From JAEXOD01 sp937930275 (GTDB lineage Bacteria; Bacteroidota; Ignavibacteria; Ignavibacteriales; Melioribacteraceae): DNA of 32,467 nt. The stretch is from NCBI GenBank assembly GCA_036733965.1, contig DAIMZL010000026.1, positions 1 to 32,467 of the forward strand. The letters run 5' to 3'. Positions within the stretch are counted from its first letter, which is position 1. Each line of letters opens with the position of its first letter. Made by a program: the position numbers and the translations under genes. Shown piece by piece: positions 16,152 through 23,765 of this stretch. The notes under the pieces were generated by a model. That model was not told where the DNA came from, searched no databases, and worked only from the letters and a program-made list of their open reading frames with translations.

Positions 16152-17300
16152 TTATTTCCAATTTCTGTTTTTCTTAATACTTACGCTTCCGTTATTTGTT
16201 TCTATATATATTTTATTTTTACCACCGTTTATATTATAGCTACAAAAGTACGAGCCGCCCATTTTTCCTTTAGTCTCTGACGAGCTTGAATAGTCTGATT
16301 CAATCGGTTTTTCCTCGCTATCTTCGTAAAAACCGCCGGTTACTTTAACTTCAACAAGTGCGCTTTGGTTATTTGGCAAATAAAAATGAACATCTCCCGA
16401 GCTGGTTTTAGCGCTCGATTCGTCTCCGCCTGTAGGAATTAAACCCAAGAAGATATCTCCCGCATATGTTTTTGCTCTAACCGAACCCGTAATATTTTTT
16501 ACTTTTATAGTTCCGCCGCCGGTTTCAACAATAAAATTCCCTTTTCCTTCTTCAACATTAATATCACCGCCGTAAGTTTTAATTTTGTACTTACCTTCTA
16601 TTTTTTTTACAATAATATCACCGCCGTTAGAAACAATGTTTCCTTCTTTTTTTGCTTCTTCAACATAAATTGTTCCGCCGTAAGTGCTTATCTTGCTTTC
16701 TCCTTCTGCTTTACCTAATTTTATATCTCCGCCGGCAGTTTCAATTTTTATCAACTTATCCGATATTATACTATTAATTCTAATATCACCGCCAAAAGTA
16801 TTAACCTCAATTTTTCCTTTTAAGCTCCCCATACGTATATCACCGCCGCTTGTTTTTACCAAAATATCGCCAGATACATTATCCGTGGATATATCACCCG
16901 CACCAATGCTAATACGTAAATCTGCTTCTAATGTTCCGCGCAAATCAATATCACTGTTACTGCTATTTATTTTTAGATTCATTTTTTTAGGAATTTTTAT
17001 TTCCAAATCCGCAGAACCCCAAATAAACGAGTTTCTTTTATTTACAACTGTATAAGTATTTCCTTCCTGTTTTAATGTAATAGGCATTTCATCATCTTCA
17101 TCAGTCAAACTGCTTAAAACAAGTTCATTGTTATCCCAAGTTTTAATATCAATATCTCCCTGCATAATGCTAATTTCCAAAGTACTACCGCTTGATACTT
17201 TGTAATTTAATACTCCGCCGCCTTCCGTCTGTTCTCCTTTTATAACAATTCCGATCAAAAAAATTGCTATAATTAAAATTATTTTTAATTTATTATTCAT
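16152..17300 (-). CDS. Exported DUF4097-family beta-repeat protein
   Basis: An N-terminal signal peptide (KLKIILIIAIFLIGIVIKG) precedes about 350 residues of short repeating beta units with recurrent SGGDI, YGGTI, TGGGTIKV and YAGDI turns, roughly one every 20 residues. This is the DUF4097 pattern, predicted to fold as a beta-helix or beta-roll. The family has no proven biochemical activity and is common next to ECF sigma/anti-sigma pairs. The gene is the last of a three-gene operon: it starts 2 bp after the anti-sigma stop, with its GGAGAT ribosome-binding site inside the last anti-sigma codons. It is thus likely made under control of the sigma factor upstream and may act as an envelope component or sensor (inference). 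Confidence 0.82.
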   Translation of the reverse strand: MNNKLKIILIIAIFLIGIVIKGEQTEGGGVLNYKVSSGSTLEISIMQGDIDIKTWDNNELVLSSLTDEDDEMPITLKQEGNTYTVVNKRNSFIWGSADLEIKIPKKMNLKINSSNSDIDLRGTLEADLRISIGAGDISTDNVSGDILVKTSGGDIRMGSLKGKIEVNTFGGDIRINSIISDKLIKIETAGGDIKLGKAEGESKISTYGGTIYVEEAKKEGNIVSNGGDIIVKKIEGKYKIKTYGGDINVEEGKGNFIVETGGGTIKVKNITGSVRAKTYAGDIFLGLIPTGGDESSAKTSSGDVHFYLPNNQSALVEVKVTGGFYEDSEEKPIESDYSSSSETKGKMGGSYFCSYNINGGKNKIYIETNNGSVSIKKNRNWK

Positions 17301-17302
17301 TT

Positions 17303-18262
17303 TTATATCTCCTCATTTATAAACTTAGCAGCCCTAATTTGTACTAATTTATTATCGTCTTTTTCTGCGCGTTCGCTTATTATACTTTTAGTTTTTTCAT
17401 CTATTTTATAACCTTCGGATTTTATTTCCGTTAGTCTGTTTATTGCTTCAATTCTTATGGCGGCATTATTATCCGTAGTTAAAATAAATAAATATGCTTC
17501 AATAATGTTATCATCGGGTTTAAATTTACTTAGAGTTATTAAAGCCTGCCTTCTTACACCTGCATTTTTATCCCCTTTTGCCGCAGTAATAAGAGCGTTT
17601 TTAATTTTTTCGTCTTTTATATATTCTTTATCTTGTTGGTTATTTATCACATTTATTCCCGTAATTTTTAAGCCTGAATTATTACTGTTTGTTACAGCCA
17701 TTGCAATAAGTCTTTTTGTTCTTTCGTCACTAAAATTACCTTTGTAGTAAATTTGTTTGCTAATTGTATAACCAAGCTCTACATCTCCCGTTTCCGGATT
17801 ACTACTTAAGAATGTAACGTTATCAATCACAGGTATATCTTTTTTATTACTCACATTAAAAATTTCGTTAACTTGGTCGGTTGCACCGTTATTAAAATAA
17901 CTCGTACTGCCATACCCTATAAAAATACCAAATGCCAATGTTGCGGCAAAGCCTAATATCGGGGCAAGCTTTTTGGAACTAATAAACCTAAAAAAGTTTC
18001 TAAATAAAACAATAAATGATTTTTTGTCTTCAATATCGTCCAAAGCATCCAGCAAGTTTAGTCTTGCCTTCTGCAATTCGTACTCGTCTATTTCTTCCGG
18101 CTTACTATTTAATACCGCTTCATGTACAAAAGAAAGTTGTTTTAACTCATTTCTACATTCTTCACAAGTTTCTAAGTGATTTTTAACTAAGTTAACCTCT
18201 TCTTCGTTTAACTCATTTAGCATATAAAGTAATATCAAATCTTTTATATTTTCGTGGTTCAT
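17303..18262 (-). CDS. Anti-sigma factor: zinc-finger domain, one membrane helix, HEAT-like repeats outside
   Basis: Residues 1-45 form a zf-HC2 anti-sigma domain with the zinc ligands H29, C33 and C36 in NHLETCEECRNELKQL, which would bind the ECF sigma factor encoded 22 bp upstream. A membrane helix lies at about 97-117 (LAPILGFAATLAFGIFIGYG). The C-terminal part (about 180-319) consists of helical HEAT-like repeats, for example ALITAAKGDKNAGVRRQALI and TTDNNAAIRIEAINRL, predicted to be periplasmic. Anti-sigma factors of this topology hold the sigma factor at the membrane until an envelope signal releases it; the repeats may be the sensor. The next gene, DUF4097, follows after 2 bp. Confidence 0.85.
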   Translation of the reverse strand: MNHENIKDLILLYMLNELNEEEVNLVKNHLETCEECRNELKQLSFVHEAVLNSKPEEIDEYELQKARLNLLDALDDIEDKKSFIVLFRNFFRFISSKKLAPILGFAATLAFGIFIGYGSTSYFNNGATDQVNEIFNVSNKKDIPVIDNVTFLSSNPETGDVELGYTISKQIYYKGNFSDERTKRLIAMAVTNSNNSGLKITGINVINNQQDKEYIKDEKIKNALITAAKGDKNAGVRRQALITLSKFKPDDNIIEAYLFILTTDNNAAIRIEAINRLTEIKSEGYKIDEKTKSIISERAEKDDNKLVQIRAAKFINEEI

Positions 18263-18284
18263 ATAACACCTTTAGTTTTAAAAA

Positions 18285-18857
18285 TTATCTACCCATTAAC
18301 GGCGATAACATTTTTTGTAATTTATGGGTTGCATTAAAAAGATAACGTTTTATTGTACCTTCGTTGCAACTCATAATTTCGGCTATCTCTTTTATTTTAT
18401 ATTCATTAAAATATTTCATAGTAAATGCCATTTTTTGTTGAGCAGGCAAAGTATTAAGGGCATCTTCAATTAATTTATTTGTCTCATTTTTAAGTAGTAA
18501 TTCGTCGGTTTTATTTTCAGACGGCATATAATCGGAATATTTTTCGTCTCCGTTGTTTATTTCCGTATCAATTGAGTCGTGCATTTCTTTTTTATTCCTG
18601 TTTTTATATGTTATACAAATATTTGTTGTTATTCTATATAACCATGTCGAAAACTCGCTGTCAAATCTAAAATTTTTTAGTCCTTTAAATACTCTCAAAA
18701 AAACTTCTTGATATATATCTTTTGCATCATCAGGATTATTCCTAAACGAATATGCAATATTAAGAACGTGTTTATCGTACTTAAAAATTATTTGTTCAAA
18801 GGCTCTTCTGTTTCCTTGTTGAGCCAAACGTATTAATTCAATTTCGCTTTCAATCAT
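18285..18857 (-). CDS. ECF-type RNA polymerase sigma factor
   Basis: A 190-residue sigma-70 family factor of the extracytoplasmic-function group. Region 2 is seen as NPDDAKDIYQEVFLRVFKGL followed by FDSEFSTWLYRITTNICIT, which covers the -10 recognition and core-binding helices. Region 4 is seen as LPAQQKMAFTMKYFNEYKI and the helix-turn-helix KEIAEIMSCNEGTIKRYLF that reads the -35 element. An acidic, low-complexity linker lies between (about 100-125). It heads an operon with its anti-sigma factor and a DUF4097 protein, the arrangement of an envelope-stress or surface-state regulator, and probably controls its own operon. Confidence 0.92.
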   Translation of the reverse strand: MIESEIELIRLAQQGNRRAFEQIIFKYDKHVLNIAYSFRNNPDDAKDIYQEVFLRVFKGLKNFRFDSEFSTWLYRITTNICITYKNRNKKEMHDSIDTEINNGDEKYSDYMPSENKTDELLLKNETNKLIEDALNTLPAQQKMAFTMKYFNEYKIKEIAEIMSCNEGTIKRYLFNATHKLQKMLSPLMGR

Positions 18858-18946
18858 AAAGTTTTGTTTTTATCTATTAATTTAGACTTTATCAACTTAA
18901 AAAGGTTGTATAACATAAAAAAACAATAATTTTAGGCTTTTATCGC

Positions 18947-18977
18947 TTAAATATAAGCAAGTTTATTATTATTTTTG
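18947..18977 (+). promoter_or_regulatory. Candidate promoter for glgA
   Basis: TATTTTTG at 18970-18977 fits the TAnnTTTG element exactly, with TTA (one mismatch to TTG) 20 bases upstream at 18947-18949. It would start transcription about 40 bases before the glgA ATG at 19027, which has AAAGAGG just upstream as ribosome-binding site. Confidence 0.4.
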
Positions 18978-19026
18978 TAGTATGGAAAATGTTTTTTTAC
19001 TTTGGGTTTTTACTTAAAGAGGTTTT

Positions 19027-20511
19027 ATGAATATAGCATATGTAGCAAGTGAAGTTGTTCCTTTTGCCAAAACCGGCGGATTGGCTGATGTTGCAGGTGC
19101 TTTACCCGTTGCTTTAAGCAAGCTAAATTGTAACGTAAAAGTATTTATGCCAAAGTATTATTCAGTTGACGAAAATAAATTTGATTTGCAATTCCTTGCC
19201 GAATATAAAGAAACCCCAATTAGAGCCGCCGGGTTTACTCATGCAGTAAATTTTTACAAAGGTATTATACCAAATAGTTCGGTTGAAATATACTTTATAG
19301 ATTATCCTAATTTTTTTCATCGGCACTTGCTTTATACTAACGATTATGACGAAGATGTTCGTTTTATTCTTTTTTCTAAAGCTGTAATTGAACTTATTCA
19401 AAGATTAAAGTGGAAACCTAACATAATAAATTGTAATGACTGGCAAACCGGATTAATACCCCTTTTAATTAAAGATAATTATTCTTGGGATTCGCTTTTT
19501 CATAGCACAAAATTCGTTTTTACTATTCATAATATAGGTTATCAAGGCAAATTTTCGGAAGGGGCATTATTTAATGCCGAAATAAACAGAAAACTATTCT
19601 ATCCGGGTGGACCGGTTGAATTTCATAAAAGCGTTAATTTTTTGAAAACAGGAATATATTTTAGCGAAATAATTAATACTGTTAGCGAAACTTACGCAAA
19701 AGAATTACTTACTGCCGAATACGGACACGGAATGGAGGGAATATTAAACAAAAGGAAGGACGATTTATACGGAATTGTAAACGGTGTTGACTATAGCGTC
19801 TGGAATCCCGAAATAGATAAGTTCATTCCTTATAATTATTCTATCGATTCCCTTCATGTAAAACAAAAAAACAAAGAAGAATTATTAAAATATTTTCAAT
19901 TACCGTTTAATCCCGATATTCCGGTTATCGGCATTATATCGCGCTTAGCAATACAAAAGGGGTTTGATATTATTTCGGAAGCCATGAGCGAATTAATAAA
20001 ATTAAACGTTCAATGGATTATATTGGGAAGCGGTGAACCCAAATATGAGGATATGTTTAGAAGTTTAAGTTACAACTACCCTCATAAATTCGGTGTCTAT
20101 TTTGGATATAACAACGAATTAAGCCATTTAATAGAAGCCGGTTCGGATATGTTTTTAATGCCTTCAAGTTATGAACCTTGCGGTTTAAATCAAATCTACT
20201 CGTTAAAATACGGCACTGTACCTATAGTAAGAAAAACCGGAGGTCTTGCCGATACGGTACACGATTGGCACGAATATGATTTTTTAGGGGACGAATCAGG
20301 AAACGGGTTTTCTTTTAACGATTATACCGGATATGCACTATACACATCCGTCAATCGTGCATTAGAAATTTACCGAAATAAACAACTTTGGCGTAAAATC
20401 CAAATTAACGGGATGTCTGCGGAATACAGTTGGGATACAGCAGCATTAAAATATAAAAACTTATATAACCTTGCAGTAAATAAAATAGATTTTAATAAGG
20501 TCTTACTTTAA
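19027..20511 (+). CDS. glgA: Glycogen synthase (ADP-glucose type)
   Basis: GlgA transfers glucose from ADP-glucose to the growing alpha-1,4-glucan chain. The 494 residues form a GT-B glycosyltransferase of family GT5. The N-terminal EVVPFAKTGGLADVAGALP contains the ADP-glucose-binding KTGGL (K15), the middle has the VFTIHNIGYQG and NTVSETYAKEL segments, and the C-terminal half carries SRLAIQKGFDII, GSGEPKYEDM and the active-site PSSYEPCGLNQIYSLKYGT followed by a second RKTGGLADTV. Length and motifs are complete. The last six codons and the stop lie inside a 68-bp repeat that recurs at 22663-22730 in the response-regulator gene. No other glycogen gene is in the window. Confidence 0.95.
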   Translation: MNIAYVASEVVPFAKTGGLADVAGALPVALSKLNCNVKVFMPKYYSVDENKFDLQFLAEYKETPIRAAGFTHAVNFYKGIIPNSSVEIYFIDYPNFFHRHLLYTNDYDEDVRFILFSKAVIELIQRLKWKPNIINCNDWQTGLIPLLIKDNYSWDSLFHSTKFVFTIHNIGYQGKFSEGALFNAEINRKLFYPGGPVEFHKSVNFLKTGIYFSEIINTVSETYAKELLTAEYGHGMEGILNKRKDDLYGIVNGVDYSVWNPEIDKFIPYNYSIDSLHVKQKNKEELLKYFQLPFNPDIPVIGIISRLAIQKGFDIISEAMSELIKLNVQWIILGSGEPKYEDMFRSLSYNYPHKFGVYFGYNNELSHLIEAGSDMFLMPSSYEPCGLNQIYSLKYGTVPIVRKTGGLADTVHDWHEYDFLGDESGNGFSFNDYTGYALYTSVNRALEIYRNKQLWRKIQINGMSAEYSWDTAALKYKNLYNLAVNKIDFNKVLL

Positions 20512-20559
20512 CAAGATTATAAATTCTTCCAAGCTCAAGGTAACCTTGTAACCTTAATT
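20492..20559. repeat. 68-bp perfect direct repeat, left copy
   Basis: All 68 bases are identical to 22663-22730 (offset 2171). The bases next to each copy differ (T/A before, C/T after), so the match ends sharply. It begins inside the last codons of glgA and runs 48 bp past its stop. It contains a 13-bp palindrome CAAGGTAACCTTG (20536-20548). In the reverse direction it would encode the last 21 codons and stop of the response regulator at the other end, without the rest of that gene. Confidence 0.95.
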
Positions 20560-20671
20560 CCCAAAACATGCTATCCCCCCAAAAAGCAGTGAACATAAGT
20601 ATTAAAATAAAATAATTATGTTATTATTTGTAAAAGTGTGAGCGAATATTTCTCATGATTTTTTCTTTAAA

Positions 20672-21244
20672 CTATAAATTATTTATTATTTTATCAAATT
20701 CTATTTTTTTAGTTTTATATATTAAAGAAATATTTAGATGATCAATAAATATTTTTGCAGAAAATCCTTTTTGATAAATTTTGTTAGCCTTTTTAAAGAG
20801 AGTTTTTATCTTTTCTAAACCAGTATCCCCATAGATTTTTTTTGGTACTTTTATATCCAATGATTCACAAATACTTTTTGTATCAACAATAAACCAATCT
20901 TCAATCATTTTTTCAGCTCTTAGATGAATCACCTGTTTTGCTCCGGCACTTCTCAGTTCGCTTTCTACAATACTCCAATTGATGGGTGGATTAACACAAA
21001 ACTCAAAAACATCAGTGTCGTATGCCAAAAACACAACAAATTGATAGTGCTTATACTTGGGAAGTATATAATTCTTAAACCTTGAAACAGCTTTTGATTT
21101 AAAATTTCCAATACCTTTTAGCCCTATTAACTCAACTTTGGGAAATGATTTTTCATGCCTTTCTTTTAAATAGTTTATTATTTTTTGATAAAACAGAATT
21201 TCGCTATCTCCTTCAACAAAAAAAACCAATACTCGTTCCAACAA
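20672..21244 (-). CDS. Small TOPRIM-like (DUF4276/RloB/AriB-type) putative nuclease or effector
   Basis: A 190-residue protein with TOPRIM landmarks: VFFVEGDSEILFYQKI at the start supplies the conserved glutamate (E11) and VVFLAYDTDVFEF the DxD pair (D76, D78), both in hydrophobic strands. The segment AEKMIEDWFIVD recalls DUF4276/RloB-like proteins. These families pair with SMC/ABC-like ATPases in phage-defence systems, acting as the nuclease or effector, as AriB does in PARIS. The partner ATPase gene ends 19 bp upstream on the same strand. The start is TTG (two in a row, 21244 and 21241; the second is better spaced from AAGG), since a stop lies just upstream and the first strand is needed. 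Family assignment by eye is moderate, and I do not know which subfamily it is. Confidence 0.65.
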   Translation of the reverse strand: MLERVLVFFVEGDSEILFYQKIINYLKERHEKSFPKVELIGLKGIGNFKSKAVSRFKNYILPKYKHYQFVVFLAYDTDVFEFCVNPPINWSIVESELRSAGAKQVIHLRAEKMIEDWFIVDTKSICESLDIKVPKKIYGDTGLEKIKTLFKKANKIYQKGFSAKIFIDHLNISLIYKTKKIEFDKIINNL

Positions 21245-21263
21245 ACACCTTCATTAAACAAAA

Positions 21264-22556
21264 TTATTCAAAAAACTCATTAATATCTTGTAAATATAGT
21301 TCTTTATCGAGCAAAAAATCAAATAAATAATCGCCTATAGTAATATTTTCATCTAAAGCATTTTTGTAAAACGCTTTATACTTTACTTTTTTTATTTTTT
21401 TGAAAACTGCAATACTTTTCTTATTTGGCACACCAAGATAGATTTTTTCGATTGGAAGATACTGAATTAAATATGGTGAATGACTACTAATTAGTATTGT
21501 CAAATTAGGCACAAGTTCTTTCAATATTATTAATAATCTTTGCAATAAAGAAGGATGTATAGAATTCTCTAATTCTTCATATGCAAGTAATTGAATATTA
21601 TTTTCATGAGCGAAAACCGCAGTTGCTAAAATCAATAAAATTCTTTTAGTGCCCCTTGAAACATACTTTATACTTGTCGTTTGATTATTGTTTTTTTCTT
21701 TAATTCTAAGATCATAAATCTTTTCGGGAAAAGTAAAGGGAACATTTTTTAATTCATCATTATCTTTCATTTTAAGATCAATCTCTTGGGGCTCTATATC
21801 CTCAATTTCAGGTAGCAAATCTTTAACTGAATTAAGTAAAATTTGATAAATAGAATAATTTCGCTTTCTTAGTGAATATAAAAATTTTGAAACGTTATGT
21901 CCGTTTTCCAATTCTTTTTCTATTACTAACGAATCCTTTGATGACAATTGGATACCGGAAAAAGCCGGTTCAATATCCATAAGCTCATTTATTGTAAATT
22001 GCAACAACAATAAACTCTTAATTATTTGATTATAATATAAATTATCATCATTAACCAATTTGTTAACTACAAGATTATTTGATGTAATCTCAACTTTTTT
22101 ATCACATCTTCCGGTTGGTGAAGATTGATAAAACGCTGTATTATTATTTCTCTTAATTATAGTAGTAAATTTACCCGTAACATTTTTTTTAATTTTAAGA
22201 CTTTCGGCAACAATTTTAGAACCAAGTTGATTTTTATTCTTTTCCCAATCAAATTCAAACCAATATTCTGCAAAATACTCCTCATTATTAAAAATTGTTG
22301 TAAACTTAATACCGAAATGAAATTTAGCAGTCGCCAAATTGTTATTAATTGGTATTGCCGGATAGTATTTCATCATCTTCTTTTTTTTATCAGGTAACCC
22401 TTGCAAAAAATCATATGCAAAATCTAAACTTTCTAAAAAATTAGATTTTCCATAATTATTAGGTGCAACAAGTGCTGTTATACCTCCACCAGAAAACATA
22501 ATCGTTGTTTCTTCCAGATTTTTATAACCCCCGATTGTTACCTCTAATATCTTCAT
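21264..22556 (-). CDS. AAA15/OLD-family ABC-like ATPase, putative defence protein
   Basis: The 430 residues show the SMC/ABC-type ATPase order of OLD, RloA and AriA proteins: an N-terminal strand and FxGGGITALVAPNNYGKSN Walker A (31-38), a long middle section with no landmark I recognise (about 60-290), a signature-like YVSRGTKRILLIL, Walker B with catalytic acid LLAYEELENSIHP (E327, E328) and an H-loop ISSHSPYL (H359). No TOPRIM domain follows, unlike single-chain OLD and GajA proteins; the TOPRIM part is the separate downstream gene. Such ATPases sense phage or DNA perturbation and release or activate a toxic partner. Start ATG at 22556; no Shine-Dalgarno, a candidate promoter lies at 22602-22632. 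Confidence 0.8.
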   Translation of the reverse strand: MKILEVTIGGYKNLEETTIMFSGGGITALVAPNNYGKSNFLESLDFAYDFLQGLPDKKKKMMKYYPAIPINNNLATAKFHFGIKFTTIFNNEEYFAEYWFEFDWEKNKNQLGSKIVAESLKIKKNVTGKFTTIIKRNNNTAFYQSSPTGRCDKKVEITSNNLVVNKLVNDDNLYYNQIIKSLLLLQFTINELMDIEPAFSGIQLSSKDSLVIEKELENGHNVSKFLYSLRKRNYSIYQILLNSVKDLLPEIEDIEPQEIDLKMKDNDELKNVPFTFPEKIYDLRIKEKNNNQTTSIKYVSRGTKRILLILATAVFAHENNIQLLAYEELENSIHPSLLQRLLIILKELVPNLTILISSHSPYLIQYLPIEKIYLGVPNKKSIAVFKKIKKVKYKAFYKNALDENITIGDYLFDFLLDKELYLQDINEFFE

Positions 22557-22601
22557 AATGAATCACGCATTTATTTGTTTCATATATAATAAATTTATAT
22601 A

Positions 22602-22632
22602 CAAAAATAGCACAAATATGAATTAAATGCAA
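22602..22632 (-). promoter_or_regulatory. Candidate promoter of the ATPase/TOPRIM cassette
   Basis: Read on the minus strand, TTG (22632-22630), a 20-base spacer and TATTTTTG (22609-22602) match the Bacteroidota consensus. Transcription would start about 40 bases before the ATPase ATG. It lies inside the cassette, between the right repeat and the ATPase, so the cassette can be expressed on its own; read-through from the regulator operon on the same strand is also possible. Confidence 0.45.
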
Positions 22633-22662
22633 CGTATTTTTGCGTATAACGATATATTTACA

Positions 22663-22730
22663 TTAATAAGGTCTTACTTTAACAAGATTATAAATTCTTC
22701 CAAGCTCAAGGTAACCTTGTAACCTTAATT
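22663..22730. repeat. 68-bp perfect direct repeat, right copy
   Basis: Identical over 68 bases to 20492-20559. It starts exactly at the stop codon of the minus-strand response-regulator gene and is that gene's 3' end (last residues ...IYNLVKVRPY). Because it is coding here, this copy or its ancestor is likely the original target. Confidence 0.95.
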
Positions 22731-23757
22731 TCATTAACGTTGTTACTTCTTGTCCTTTACTCAACAAAATAACACCATTTTTATCAACCACGTCCAAGTC
22801 TAAAATCATACCGGGTTGCAATTCCGAAATTCGCAAAAAGTCTTGAACTATTTTTTTGTTTTTGTTCGCAAGTTCTTTAATTTCTAATTCTTGTCTGCTT
22901 TCTTCTTCTTTTCTTTTTCCTTCTAAAAAATTATCAACTTCAATAGCCTTATTTAATATTTTTGCAATAGTTAGCGTATCTTCCGAAATATCGCCGCTTG
23001 CTTGCAAATTAAGTTCTTTTATTTTTTTATTTTGTAACGATATAGCTAACGATACATCTTCCAAACGGGGAATATTACTAAGCAATTTTTGACTAATTTC
23101 TGGATGCAATAAATAAAGTTTCATTTCTGTGGGCGTTAAAGTATTCCCCTTTTGAATTTTTTCTAACACGTCACTCGGTAAGGAAATAAGCCCAATTTGC
23201 GATAATAATGCCGCCAATTCAATTTTTGTCGCAAGTGTTTCGGAATAGCTTTGAGATAACTTTCGTACAATATCCCTTAACCTCATTGATTTTGAAAATG
23301 CAAACGGACTTGCAACTTCTAATATTTCAATTAGTAATTTTATTGTTCCGCGCAGTGTTTGCTGAAATAATTCTCTTTCGCTAATAACTAAATTATATTG
23401 CTTAATACCTTCGTCAATTGCTTCACTTAAAAGTTCGGAAGGGCACGGCTTTGTTAAAAAGCGAAAAATTCGTCCCTCGTTTATAGCTTTTATTGATGCT
23501 TCAATATCTGCATATCCGGTCAACATCATCCTTACCGCATCCGGAATTATTGTCTTTAATGATGATAACAATTCATTACCGTCCATTTCCGGCATTTTAT
23601 AATCGGAAACAACTACCGCTATATCTTTATTGCTTTTGGCTAATTCTATAGCTTCTTTTCCGCTTACGGCAAACAACATTTCATATTTCTTATGTAAAAG
23701 TCTTTTTAATCCGTTTAATATATTAACATCATCATCAACAAGTAATATCTTATTCAT
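22663..23757 (-). CDS. Response regulator with degenerate HD (RpfG-like) output domain
   Basis: Residues 1-120 are a receiver with D52 in VVSDYKMPEMDG and K103 in FLTKP, a close match to RpfG-type regulators. The following helical domain (about 140-260) lines up with HD-GYP proteins: ELAALLSQIGLISLPSDVLEK and YLLHPEISQKLL. However, the HD pair is S186-Q187 and the later HHER motif reads SLQNK, so the metal site for cyclic-di-GMP cleavage is gone; only H218 remains. The C-terminal 60 residues have the RpfG-family ELQPGMILDLDVVDKNGVILLSKGQEV extension. It is the last gene of a three-gene operon, 8 bp after the histidine kinase, and probably works by protein contact. Its last 68 bp are repeated at 20492-20559. 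Confidence 0.83.
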   Translation of the reverse strand: MNKILLVDDDVNILNGLKRLLHKKYEMLFAVSGKEAIELAKSNKDIAVVVSDYKMPEMDGNELLSSLKTIIPDAVRMMLTGYADIEASIKAINEGRIFRFLTKPCPSELLSEAIDEGIKQYNLVISERELFQQTLRGTIKLLIEILEVASPFAFSKSMRLRDIVRKLSQSYSETLATKIELAALLSQIGLISLPSDVLEKIQKGNTLTPTEMKLYLLHPEISQKLLSNIPRLEDVSLAISLQNKKIKELNLQASGDISEDTLTIAKILNKAIEVDNFLEGKRKEEESRQELEIKELANKNKKIVQDFLRISELQPGMILDLDVVDKNGVILLSKGQEVTTLMKLRLQGYLELGRIYNLVKVRPY

Positions 23758-23765
23758 CTCAATTC

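Larger units (their letters stand above)
20492..22730 (-). mobile_element. Two-gene ATPase/TOPRIM cassette flanked by 68-bp direct repeats
   Basis: The cassette holds two minus-strand genes (AAA15/OLD-type ATPase, then TOPRIM-like protein), its own candidate promoter, and one 68-bp repeat at each end. Deleting one 2171-bp unit (repeat plus interior) gives a continuous sequence in which glgA and the response-regulator gene both keep their present stops and overlap by 20 bp tail to tail, a reasonable ancestral state. No integrase, transposase, terminal inverted repeat or tRNA is present. It resembles integration at a gene 3' end with the end restored, or a defence gene swap by recombination; the mechanism is inferred. 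Confidence 0.65.

Noticed and set aside
20492..22730. Flanking 68-bp repeats as an insertion sequence or CRISPR-like array
   Set aside because: There are only two copies, no transposase and no terminal inverted repeats, so neither an IS nor an array fits; a repeat-bounded cassette is the better description.
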